Assembly (NCBI RefSeq): GCF_011769525.1
Contig: NZ_CP050440.1
Location: forward strand, 62,001-126,000
DNA length: 64,000 nt
Origin: Tolypothrix sp. PCC 7910
GTDB taxonomy: Bacteria; Cyanobacteriota; Cyanobacteriia; Cyanobacteriales; Nostocaceae
Reading direction: 5' to 3'
In this document: positions 44,223 through 53,168 of the stretch, one piece after another
How the letters are laid out: every line of letters starts with the position of its first letter
Position numbering within the stretch: position 1 is the first letter of the stretch
Translations under genes and position numbers: made by a program
The notes under the pieces: model-generated
What the model was told of the DNA's origin: nothing
Seen by the model: only the letters and a program-made list of their open reading frames with translations
The model's database searches: none

Positions 44223-47200
44223 ATACGTCTGCCTTTTTTTTGTCCTGTATGACTTTCTCTTTGTGCTTTCTAGCATTTTTATTTAACCGCTTCCGCAATG
44301 ATTCCATGTATGTATAGAAAACTGGAGTGATATAAAGCGTTAGTAATTGAGAGAACAATAACCCACCCACAACAGCTAAACCCAAAGGACGGCGAGATTC
44401 TGCACCTGCACCTAAACCAAGTGCAATTGGTAGAGTACCCATTAATGCTGCCATTGTGGTCATCATAATCGGACGGAAGCGCACTACACAGGCTTCATAT
44501 ATGGCATCAAATGGCGTTTTACCCTGATTCTTTTGGGCATCCATTGCAAAGTCAATCATCATAATGCCGTTTTTCTTAACAATACCAACTAGCATAATAA
44601 TGCCGACAAATGCGTATATATTTAGATCAACACCAAATACCATTAAGGTGAGTAAAGCTCCAAATCCTGCTGAAGGTAAACTAGAAAGGATTGTGATTGG
44701 GTGAATAAAATCTTCGTAGAGAATTCCCAACACAATATAAATTACCATAATAGCAATTAATAATAAAAATCTTAGGCTAGAAAGCGAAGATTGAAATACC
44801 TGCGCTGTACCTTGAAAGCTGGTACTAATAGTTGGTGGTAATGTGTCACGAGCTAGTTTTTCAATGCTGCCAGTAACGCTACCGAGAGAAACTCCTGGTT
44901 TGAGGTTAAAGGAAATAGTAACAGCAGAAAGTTGTCCGTAATGGTTAACAGTTAATGGCCCAACGCCTTTAGTAAGAGTTGCAACAGCATTTAAAGGTAC
45001 TTCTTGGCCACTAGTTGAACGAATTGTTAATAAATCAAGATCATTGGGACTTAGCTGATATTGTGGGTCTACTCCCATAATTACTTGATATTGACCATCA
45101 GATGCATAAATAGTGGAAACCTGACGGGTACCATAAGCGTTATTTAAGGTAGTTTCAATCTGATTTGCTGTTAAACCCAGAGTTGCTGCTTGTTCGCGGT
45201 TAACTTGAACGTTAATTTGAGGATTTTTGATTTGCAAGTCGCTATTAACATCTTGCAATTCCGACATTTGTCGTAATTTTGTTTCCAAAGCTGGCGCGTA
45301 TTGATATAAATCTTGTAAATTCGGGCTAGAAAGTCCAAATTGATAAAGCGCTTTTGTTTGTTGTCCACCCAAACGGATAGATGGTGGGTTTTGTACAAAT
45401 GCTCTAATTCCCGGAATACCTGTTAGTTTAGGACGTAGTTGATTCGCTACCTCATCAGCACTTTCGTGACGTTCAGAATGTGGTTTTAATTTAACAAAAA
45501 TCCGTCCTGAGTTAGCAGTGGCGTTGGCTCCACCTGCGCCTACGCTAGAGTTAATTACTTCTACATTAGGGTTGCGACGGACAATATTTGCTACGACTTG
45601 TTGATGTTTTACCATCTCATCAAAGGAAATATCTTGAGCCGCTTCTGTATTGACGCTTAACTGTCCAGTATCATCATTGGGAATAAAGCCTTTAGGAACA
45701 ACAATAAATAAATATATGGTTGCAACTAAAATTGCACCTGAAAGTATCATCGTCGTACGGTGATATTTCATTGATAGCTTTAAGGTGGCTTCGTATGCAC
45801 GAAGCATTGTATCAAATACCCATTCTGAAGCATTATAAAGGCGACGTTTCCAATTTTTAGTTTTCCGTTTTTTGGATTTATGTATTTGATGTCCATTCCC
45901 ATCATTAGAGATGGCGTGACCATTTTCTACATGATGATTTCCATTGTCTGATGTAACATGACCATTACCTGTATTATCAAATCCATTTTGGGATAAGGCA
46001 TGACCATTATCTGTGTAATTAAACCCATCATTAGATATGACATCATCACTTTCTAAATAATGATTTCCATTGCTGGATATAGCATGACCATTATTTATAT
46101 GATATCCATTATCTGAATGTTGATGCTCACCTTCATGCTTGAGAAAACGGCTACAAAGCATTGGTGTGAGGGTAAGGGAAATAAATCCAGATACTAATAT
46201 TGAAACGCTAATAGTAACAGCAAACTCGCTGAATAGCCTTCCCAAAATTCCACCCATAAACATGATGGGAATAAATACAGCTACCAGAGAGATGGTCATT
46301 GATAAAATAGTAAATCCAATTTCTTTGGCACCATTAAGGGCTGCTTCCATGCGATTTTCGCCCATTTCCATGTGACGCACAATGTTTTCTAACATTACAA
46401 CTGCGTCATCTACCACAAAGCCAACTGCTAAGGTAAGCGCCATTAATGAAAGGTTATCTAAAGAGTAACCTAGTAGTAGCATTACCCCAAAAGTTGCTAC
46501 TAGCGATAAAGGTACTGCCAAGCTGGGAATGATGGTAGCTGAGATATTGCGTAAAAATAGAAAAATAACTAGAATTACTAAACAAATCGTCAGAAATAAA
46601 GTAAATTTGACATCATTTACCGACTCGCGAATTGATTGGGAGCGGTCATATAAAATTGTCATATCTACCGCCGCCGGAATTTGCTCCCGGAAGCTCGGCA
46701 AAATCTTTTTAATTCCGTCTACAACTGCTACAGTATTGCTTCCTGGTTGTCTTTGAATTGCTAAAACAATTGCTCGTGTACCGTTAAACCAACTAGCTAC
46801 TTTATCGTTTTCTACACTATCAAATACTTTACCTAATTCTCCTAATTGAACAGGCGCACCGTTACGATAAGAAACTACTAAAGAACGGTAAGCTTCAGCA
46901 TTGTTTAATTGCCCATTTGACTCAATAGTAAAATTTTGGTTTTTGCCATAAAGGTTACCAGTTGGTAAATTAGAATTTCCTTGAGAAACAGCAGTTGCAA
47001 CTTCATCAATTCCCAAACCTTTCGCGCTTAAAGATTGAGGATCAAGGTAAATTCGCACGGCGTACTTTTGCGAACCATAAACCTGTACCTGCGCTACGCC
47101 ATCAACCATTGATAGACGCTGCGCTAGGATTGTTTCTCCATATTTATCGACTTCCGATAACGGTAATGCTGATGAGCTTAAAGCTACATATAAAATAGGT

Positions 47201-47610
47201 GAATCTGCTGGGTTAACTTTGCGGTATGAGGGCGGATTCGGCATACTACTTGGTAACTGACGCGCTGCTTTTGCGATCGCAGATTGCACATCTTGAGCCG
47301 CACTATCTATATCCCGGCTCAAGTTGAATTGCAGCGTAATCTGTGCCGAACCTAAAGAACTTGTAGAGTTCATCGAATCCAGACCAGCAATACTGGAAAA
47401 TTGCTGTTCTAATGGCGTTGCTATGGAAGAAGCTACCGTCTCAGGACTAGCTCCTGGTAAGCTAGCCGAAACCTGAATTGTGGGAAAATCCACAGTTGGC
47501 AAGTCACTCACTGGTAGCAACTGATAACTCATTAGACCAAACACCATGATGGCTAGCATCACCAGTGTGGTCATTATCGGTCGGCGGATGAATAACGCAG
47601 AGATGTTCAT
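44218..47610 (-). CDS. RND efflux transporter permease (HAE1/AcrB family)
   Basis: 1130 residues, longer than the usual ~1040. The layout is classical: TM1 at about 12-30, periplasmic porter domain, TM2-6 (about 335-490), second half from TM7 (about 615). Motifs: PVSDLPTVDFPTIQVSASLPGA, PGSNTVAVVDGIK, GFVVDDAVVMLENI, GIVKKNGIMMIDFA. The extra length is a His/Asn/Asp/Gly-rich repeat of about 85 residues (492-576) in the cytoplasmic loop between the two halves, with NGHAIS/NGHALS/NGHVTS repeated. The permease exports drugs or metabolites using the proton gradient together with the adaptor encoded upstream. Its stop codon coincides with IS4-like sequence, so the C-terminus may have been altered. 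Confidence 0.92.
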   Translation of the reverse strand: MNISALFIRRPIMTTLVMLAIMVFGLMSYQLLPVSDLPTVDFPTIQVSASLPGASPETVASSIATPLEQQFSSIAGLDSMNSTSSLGSAQITLQFNLSRDIDSAAQDVQSAIAKAARQLPSSMPNPPSYRKVNPADSPILYVALSSSALPLSEVDKYGETILAQRLSMVDGVAQVQVYGSQKYAVRIYLDPQSLSAKGLGIDEVATAVSQGNSNLPTGNLYGKNQNFTIESNGQLNNAEAYRSLVVSYRNGAPVQLGELGKVFDSVENDKVASWFNGTRAIVLAIQRQPGSNTVAVVDGIKKILPSFREQIPAAVDMTILYDRSQSIRESVNDVKFTLFLTICLVILVIFLFLRNISATIIPSLAVPLSLVATFGVMLLLGYSLDNLSLMALTLAVGFVVDDAVVMLENIVRHMEMGENRMEAALNGAKEIGFTILSMTISLVAVFIPIMFMGGILGRLFSEFAVTISVSILVSGFISLTLTPMLCSRFLKHEGEHQHSDNGYHINNGHAISSNGNHYLESDDVISNDGFNYTDNGHALSQNGFDNTGNGHVTSDNGNHHVENGHAISNDGNGHQIHKSKKRKTKNWKRRLYNASEWVFDTMLRAYEATLKLSMKYHRTTMILSGAILVATIYLFIVVPKGFIPNDDTGQLSVNTEAAQDISFDEMVKHQQVVANIVRRNPNVEVINSSVGAGGANATANSGRIFVKLKPHSERHESADEVANQLRPKLTGIPGIRAFVQNPPSIRLGGQQTKALYQFGLSSPNLQDLYQYAPALETKLRQMSELQDVNSDLQIKNPQINVQVNREQAATLGLTANQIETTLNNAYGTRQVSTIYASDGQYQVIMGVDPQYQLSPNDLDLLTIRSTSGQEVPLNAVATLTKGVGPLTVNHYGQLSAVTISFNLKPGVSLGSVTGSIEKLARDTLPPTISTSFQGTAQVFQSSLSSLRFLLLIAIMVIYIVLGILYEDFIHPITILSSLPSAGFGALLTLMVFGVDLNIYAFVGIIMLVGIVKKNGIMMIDFAMDAQKNQGKTPFDAIYEACVVRFRPIMMTTMAALMGTLPIALGLGAGAESRRPLGLAVVGGLLFSQLLTLYITPVFYTYMESLRKRLNKNARKHKEKVIQDKKKADVL

Positions 47611-47681
47611 GATTTGGAGATTGGGGATTGGGAAAAAGCAGGGGAGCAGGAGAGAAATAAATTTTGACTTTTGGCTCTTGT

Positions 47682-47705
47682 ACAGACGCGATTCATCGCG
47701 TCTGT
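47682..47705. repeat. Near-perfect palindrome inside the RND operon
   Basis: ACAGACGCGAT (47682-47692) pairs exactly with ATCGCGTCTGT (47695-47705) with a 2-base centre. It sits in the 159-base spacer between adaptor and permease genes beside GGGGATT repeat units and could modulate the adaptor:permease ratio. Confidence 0.7.
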
Positions 47706-47769
47706 TTGTCTCTTTGACCCTTGACTATTGACAATAAAAGTATAAATATTTACAAAATAAACCCGATAA

Positions 47770-49206
47770 TTAAGGGCTTTGATTGCCTTGGTTAACGCCT
47801 CCTGATCTCTGTCCAGTGCCTACGGCTTGTTTAATTTGGACTTTGGCTTTAGGTCTAAGGTTAAATTGCCCGTCAGTGACGACTTGTTCGCCTTCTTTTA
47901 ACCCTTCTTGAATGACTGATTCATTGCTAACTGCATTACCCACAACAACTGGGCGCATATCTACAGTTTGGTCGGCAGGATTCAATACATAGACAAACTG
48001 CCCTTTCTGTCCTGTCTGGATAGCTGTGGTGGGTACAACTACGGCGTTGGGTTCTTGGGTGAGTCTGACAACGACATTCACAAATTGACCTGGTGATAAG
48101 CGTCCATCGCTGTTAGTAAAGCTGCTTTTGAGTTTAATTGTTCCTGTAGTGGGATCTACACCACTGTCTATGAAGGAAAGTTCGCCATGTTCGGGACGCT
48201 GTTCATCCTTGGGAATGTAGGCATCAACTTCTATTTTTCCCTGTGCCCGATATTTGTTGAGTTCTGGCAGTAGGCGTTGAGGTAGGGACGTAGTGACGTA
48301 AATTGGGCTAATTTGGCTGATTGTCACTAAGGGGTTGGTATCATTATCTTTAACCAAGTTGCCCTGATTGACCTTCAAGCTGCCTGTACGCCCGGTAATT
48401 GGTGAAAAAATCGAATTATAAGAAAGTGCAATTTTAGCGCTATCCACTGCTGCTTCTGCGGCATTAACTTCTGCCTTAGCATTATTTAAGTCGGCTTTTG
48501 CGGCATCAACTGCAGCAACTGTATTGGCAATACCTTCGTTGTCTGCAATCACTGTTGCTTTTTGAGCATCAGATGCGGTGCGAAATTGGTCTGCTTGCTC
48601 TTTGCTAATCGCCCCTTGGCTCAAAAGCGTACCATATCGTTGTGCTTGAACTTGGGCGTTTTTGGCTTGGGTTTGGTCTTTGAGGAGATTAGCTTTAGCT
48701 TGATTGACTTGGGCTATAGCCTTTGAGAGGTTGGCCTGTGCTTGCTTTACTTGTGCGATCGCTTTTTCTTTATTGGCTTGCGCTTGCATTAATGCCGCTT
48801 CTTGCGGTCTAGAATCTATTTTGAATAATAGTTGCCCTTTTTTGACATTCTGACCCTCTTGAAAATAAACGCCTGTGAGTGGCCCGGCAACTTGTGACTT
48901 TACCCCTACTGTTGAATACGCCACGACGGTTCCTGTTTGTCGTAACTCAATAGGTATGGTTTTACGTGTTACTGTCGCTACTACAACGGGTACAGCGCGC
49001 TGCTGATTTTTTCCTTGTTGCTTATTAGACTGTGCCTCGGTAGCCGTACAACCACATACAGCAATTAAACTGAACAGCAAGATGTTTCTACCGATCTGTT
49101 TTGGTATTAATGGTAAAAGTCCTGGCAACATATACTTTTGCGTATTTAAAGAAAGTCTAGTCTTGAAATTACGAGATAAATATCTCATCCTGACTAGCAG
49201 CAGCAT
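47770..49206 (-). CDS. RND periplasmic adaptor (HlyD/AcrA-type lipoprotein)
   Basis: About 478 residues from the ATG at 49204-49206, which has GAGAGG upstream; the frame extends six codons further to a TTG at 49224. A lipobox follows a hydrophobic stretch (LLFSLIAVCGC, Cys near residue 52-58), so the protein should be a membrane-tethered lipoprotein. Then a lipoyl half-motif (VGVKSQVAGPLTGVYFQEGQNVKKGQLLFKID), a long Ala/Gln-rich coiled coil (about 140-260), a second lipoyl part (SIFSPITGRTGSLKVNQGNLV) and a beta-barrel end (VVPTTAIQTGQKGQFVYVL). It links the RND permease downstream to an outer-membrane TolC-like channel encoded elsewhere. Confidence 0.9.
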   Translation of the reverse strand: MLLLVRMRYLSRNFKTRLSLNTQKYMLPGLLPLIPKQIGRNILLFSLIAVCGCTATEAQSNKQQGKNQQRAVPVVVATVTRKTIPIELRQTGTVVAYSTVGVKSQVAGPLTGVYFQEGQNVKKGQLLFKIDSRPQEAALMQAQANKEKAIAQVKQAQANLSKAIAQVNQAKANLLKDQTQAKNAQVQAQRYGTLLSQGAISKEQADQFRTASDAQKATVIADNEGIANTVAAVDAAKADLNNAKAEVNAAEAAVDSAKIALSYNSIFSPITGRTGSLKVNQGNLVKDNDTNPLVTISQISPIYVTTSLPQRLLPELNKYRAQGKIEVDAYIPKDEQRPEHGELSFIDSGVDPTTGTIKLKSSFTNSDGRLSPGQFVNVVVRLTQEPNAVVVPTTAIQTGQKGQFVYVLNPADQTVDMRPVVVGNAVSNESVIQEGLKEGEQVVTDGQFNLRPKAKVQIKQAVGTGQRSGGVNQGNQSP

Positions 49207-49460
49207 TAATTTAGAGCCTCTCAATAAAGGTTTAACAGATATTGGAAAAATACAAACATAATATTAGCTAAAATTAATTAGCTTTGCTAACTGTTAGCGT
49301 AACATCTATCTTGAGAAATATTTTTAGATTTGTCATTTGTCATTTGTAAGAGGCAGCAGGGAATTCCCATAATTAATAAAGAGTCTGCTAATCTTCTTTA
49401 ATCTCTTGTGTTCTCATTCATTTGTCTCCCTACTTCCTGTCCATTAGCACTGTGTGAAAT

Positions 49461-49937
49461 ATGAATACCAAAAAAGTAGCTACAGAAATAACACCAGAGC
49501 AATGCGCTACTAAAATGATGGAAACTATTCCAACGATCATCAAGTTCTTTCGCACAGAAATGAGACGGAATGCTTCGTTTTTGCCGGAATCGCTTTCTGT
49601 TCCGCAATTTCGGACACTTGCTTTCCTCGATCGCAATCCTGGTGCTTCTCTTTCCCAAGTTGCAGAAAATTTAGGGGTAACTAGGGCTACAGCCTCAAAT
49701 TTGACAGAGCGTCTAGTACAGAAGAATTTGGTTAGTAGAGTAGAGAATCCGCAAGAACGTCGTCATGTTCTCCTGAATTTAACTGAGACAGGTAAATATC
49801 ATCTGCAACAGGTTAGAGCCTTGACAAGTGCTAGAATTGCTTCTGTGTTGGCTAACCTACCAGAAGAGCAAATCCAGAGTGTCGCGGCAGGATTAACAGC
49901 GCTGAGTAGTATTTTTGAAGATTTAATTACTGAATAA
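49461..49937 (+). CDS. MarR family transcriptional regulator
   Basis: 158 residues. Winged helix-turn-helix at about 45-120: LSVPQFRTLAFLDRNPGASLSQVAENLGVTRATASNLTERLVQKNLVSRVENPQERRHVLLNLTETG, the DxRxxxLxLT wing being recognisable as ERRHVLLNLTETG. Flanking helices form the dimer interface. It is transcribed away from the adaptor-permease operon across about 250 bases, the standard layout for a repressor of an efflux operon, with binding likely in that gap. Ligand unknown. Confidence 0.9.
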   Translation: MNTKKVATEITPEQCATKMMETIPTIIKFFRTEMRRNASFLPESLSVPQFRTLAFLDRNPGASLSQVAENLGVTRATASNLTERLVQKNLVSRVENPQERRHVLLNLTETGKYHLQQVRALTSARIASVLANLPEEQIQSVAAGLTALSSIFEDLITE

Positions 49938-50364
49938 AGCTAATTTAATAAGTAGAGCGATGCAATTACAGATAGCTGGTAATTGGTAATTTTTAATTGG
50001 CAAGCGTTTCAAGTCTAATTAGGTTTTGTAACATACCGTTTCCACAGGCGTTGAACCTAAGGGGAGTTTTTGTTTTAACAATGGTTGCAAGTCACAAAAT
50101 TTGATATACGAATCAAAAACTTAGTTTTCGAGTTGCAAAAGTTAGTTTGCGAGTCACAAGAGTTAGTTTTGCAGTTGCAAAAGTTAGTTTACGAATCAAA
50201 AACTTAGTTTTGCAGTTGCAAGAGTTAGTTTTCGAGTTGCAAAAGTTAGTTTGCGAGTCGCAAGAGTTAGTTTTGCAGTTGCAAAAGTTAGTTTTGCAGT
50301 TGCAAAAGTTAGTTTGCGAGTCGCAAAAGTTATAAATGAGATTTAAAAACCTAATTTTAAGCAT
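49938..50364. other. Intergenic region with minisatellite
   Basis: About 430 bases between the MarR gene and the end of the second kinase gene. The right half is the 21-bp repeat array. The left half contains TAATTGG repeat units but no gene. Confidence 0.6.
50103..50335. repeat. 21-bp minisatellite, about 11 tandem units
   Basis: Units alternate between AAAAGTTAGTTTTGCAGTTGC and variants ending GCGAGTCGC, TTCGAGTTGC or ACGAATC, with a 21-base period apart from one 19-base and one 22-base unit. Because 21 is seven codons, both strands stay open: the plus strand reads heptads such as LVLQLQK and LVCESQE, the minus strand NFCNCKT. There is no start with a ribosome binding site. Confidence 0.85.
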
Positions 50365-52203
50365 TTATTCGGCAGAAAAAGCTACCCGAAAGCCACAACT
50401 CCTCAATCCGCCATCTGACTCATCCCAGCTGCGACTAGCGCTGCGACACAGTTCTGCGCCAAAACTCCAAGAACCACCGCGCAATACCCGGCGATGCATA
50501 TCACCGCCATCTTCCCAAACACTTGCATCTGTGGGTGCGCCTTGATAATTGTTGTGCCAGGGATCGGCGCACCATTCCCACACTAAACCGTGCATATCAT
50601 ATAATCCAAAGGCGTTGGCGACTCCAAAGCTACCAACAGTTGTGGTTTCTTTACGATATCTCGTATCGCCACTGCTACAGCTAACAAAGTCAGGAGTAAC
50701 AGTTTCACCAAAGTGATAGGATGTCTTCGTTCCCGCGCGACAAGCATATTCCCATTCGGCTTCACTGGGTAAACGATAATCACGTCCAGTTTTTTGTGCT
50801 AGCCGTAGACAAAATTCTACAGCTTCATACCAGGTGACATTTTCTACTGGGAGATTTGGGCCTTTATTTTTCGACGGGTAGGGATTTAAAGGTTGGTTGA
50901 TTTTTGGTAAAGCAGCGACAGCTTTCCACTGTGCTTGAGTTACAGGAAATTTGCCCATAAAAAAGGGTGCAACTGTAACTTGGCGTTGGGGACGTTCATC
51001 TGCATCGCCTTCAAAATCTGGTGAACCCATCATAAATGTTCCACCAGGAATTGACACCATTTCGAGTGCGATCGCTTTACTCAATTCTTCGGCAAAGTAT
51101 TCGTTATGCAGGCGATCGCGATTTACTTCTCTACCTGCTGTATCTACCGTAATTACATCAAATTCAAAGCTTTGTAAAGGGGGGAGTGGCACTACAACTT
51201 TTTGTGATTTTGTAATTACGGATGATATTGGCAAGAACAATCTTTGGGAAATCGCTAGAATTTCTGCTTCTAAATCTGAGGTAGTAGTAGACTTTAAATC
51301 ATTGAGAACTTCTGCGGCTGTTTGATATCTATCCTTGGGTAAATGTTGCAGCAATTTATGCAGAATTCTGCTTAAGCTATCGCTGAGGGTAATACCATTT
51401 TCTTGCAACCTTTCTTGCCACAACCATTGAGCATTCATGGCATCATAAAGGCTGTCTTGAACTTGTCCATCACCGCTTTGTAAGGGCAAACATTGAGTTA
51501 AAAGTCGCACGCAAGTTACACCCAAAGCATATAAATCGCTAGCATGACAAGCAAAACCAGCCATTTGTTCGGCAGGAGCATAACCAATTGTATAAATTAC
51601 TGTCGCTTGTCTAGCTAAACTAGTTTGTGTGACCTGTTTTGCGCCACCAAAATCAATTAATACAGGTTTACCGTCACTATAACGACGGATAATATTTTCT
51701 GGTTTAATATCACGATGAATAACATTATGGGCATGAACAAAGTCGAGAACTGGCAATAGATCAGCTAAAAGTTCCCGAATCTTACGTTCGCTAAAAGGTT
51801 CTTGTTGAACTTCTTCTAACAAAGTTCTGCCTTGAATAAATTCTTGTACCAGATATAAGCTAGAACCTTGTTCAAAGTATGCTAGCAATCTGGGAATTTG
51901 TGTATGATTTTCGCCTAATTCATACAGGCGAAATGCTTCTTCCTTAAAAAATTCCGCCGCTTTTAAGCGTTGTCCTGTCCCTTGAACTTGGGGGAAAAAT
52001 TGTTTGATGACGCAAGGTGCATCTAGTCTATCGGCATCTTCAGCTGCATAAGTTCTACTGAAACCACCTTCACCTAAGAGGCGTAATACACGGTAGCGGT
52101 TTCTTAGGAGTTGACCAAAATTGCTTTGTCCGCAGCTCAAACAAAATCTATTGCCGTACGCATTGAACGGATTTGAGCAATTGGGATTTTGGCAGATTTG
52201 CAT
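50365..52203 (-). CDS. Zn-ribbon Ser/Thr protein kinase with C-terminal FGE/SUMF1 domain (intact)
   Basis: 612 residues. Four-Cys ribbon (C4, C9, C21, C24), kinase domain about 37-310 with GEGGFSRTY, K67, HRDIKPEN (163-170) and DFGGAK, then a linker and an FGE-sulfatase domain (about 365-610): MVSIPGGTFMMGSPDFEGD, FPVTQAQWKAVA, RLPSEAEWEYACRAGTKT, GLYDMHGLVWEWCADPWH, VLRGGSW and GFRVAFSAE. The glycine loop reads GEGGFS rather than GEGGFG. The FGE Cys pair used by true formylglycine-generating enzymes is not in its usual spacing, so the C-terminal domain may bind rather than oxidise. Soluble. It is the full-length paralogue of the interrupted gene at 35529. Confidence 0.9.
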   Translation of the reverse strand: MQICQNPNCSNPFNAYGNRFCLSCGQSNFGQLLRNRYRVLRLLGEGGFSRTYAAEDADRLDAPCVIKQFFPQVQGTGQRLKAAEFFKEEAFRLYELGENHTQIPRLLAYFEQGSSLYLVQEFIQGRTLLEEVQQEPFSERKIRELLADLLPVLDFVHAHNVIHRDIKPENIIRRYSDGKPVLIDFGGAKQVTQTSLARQATVIYTIGYAPAEQMAGFACHASDLYALGVTCVRLLTQCLPLQSGDGQVQDSLYDAMNAQWLWQERLQENGITLSDSLSRILHKLLQHLPKDRYQTAAEVLNDLKSTTTSDLEAEILAISQRLFLPISSVITKSQKVVVPLPPLQSFEFDVITVDTAGREVNRDRLHNEYFAEELSKAIALEMVSIPGGTFMMGSPDFEGDADERPQRQVTVAPFFMGKFPVTQAQWKAVAALPKINQPLNPYPSKNKGPNLPVENVTWYEAVEFCLRLAQKTGRDYRLPSEAEWEYACRAGTKTSYHFGETVTPDFVSCSSGDTRYRKETTTVGSFGVANAFGLYDMHGLVWEWCADPWHNNYQGAPTDASVWEDGGDMHRRVLRGGSWSFGAELCRSASRSWDESDGGLRSCGFRVAFSAE

Positions 52204-53168
52204 AATGTAGGGTAGGTAGCATCTTGTCCAAAGTTAGCCCCAATATTATCGAAAGTGAAACAGATTTATAGACAAATAAATAAGCCTACAAAAGTAGCGA
52301 TTGTATTTATTTGTAATTATCTGTCTGTAACTTTTTAAATATGAGTATAAGTAAGAGTAATTATTTCTTATTACCGAAAGAATAATAATCTAAATTTCTT
52401 AAATATGTCAAGGGCAGGGTAATAGTATGGAAAAATACTTGAAAAGTATATTGAGTTTTTCTCAACTACATATCTCTTGTGCTTGGTATGATTGAAGTTA
52501 TTAGCAATTCGTTTATTAATATTAAATGCTGCATTTTTCCGGATGAGTATAAGATATTGCACTATTAGAGGTTATTTATAAAGTAAAAATAAAATAAATA
52601 TAGGATGCAATGGTACTTACTTAAGCAAAAGTTACTGCCCAGCTCCCAGACTTTTTCAAAAAGTTGGGGATCTAAATCTCGCTAAAGCCTGGATGGTGCG
52701 TTACGGCTAAATTTCATTGTCTCTAAGTCCTAAATCCTCTCATAGCCTTAACACACCCTAATGGACTGAATAATTTACCATATTCATTTTTAGTAAAAAG
52801 CATAGTAGAACATTATAGAAATGTAGGGTTTAGAAAGTACGGACTCTACAATAGTTTATGGTTTTAACTGAGCCTTATTGTATGATTAATAACTAATTAT
52901 CAAAGTAACATCATACTTGCTTGCTGTTATGACACACAGACGCGTATAAAAGAATGTATTGATGTTTAGTGTTTATATAAATGTGTTTTAATTGTTGGTT
53001 TTGAGTTTTGAAAATCTATATCCATATCGTGCTTGATGATTTACACTAGCACCATTGCAAATCACATTTATGTTGACTAATTTATCTCTTAATATAGATG
53101 CCTAAATAACTTTTTCGTGACTATCTTAAAGCAAAAATAATCCAGATTATATATATACCTAGAGGTGC
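52204..53168. other. Long intergenic region
   Basis: About 965 AT-rich bases with no supported gene. A degraded GGTGCGTTACGGC / GCCTTAACACACCC palindromic repeat lies at about 52690-52755. The rest shows nothing recognisable; it separates divergent genes and must contain both promoters. Confidence 0.55.

Noticed and set aside
50103-50335. CRISPR array
   Set aside because: The 21-bp units are contiguous with no unique spacers between them; it is a minisatellite.
50113-50364. Small Cys-rich or leucine-heptad protein genes encoded by the minisatellite
   Set aside because: Open frames on both strands follow automatically from a 21-base period; no ribosome binding site or ATG start with support.
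52371-52562. 63-residue minus-strand frame in the long gap before the PAS/GGDEF/EAL gene
   Set aside because: Very AT-rich, no homology features, no credible start signal.
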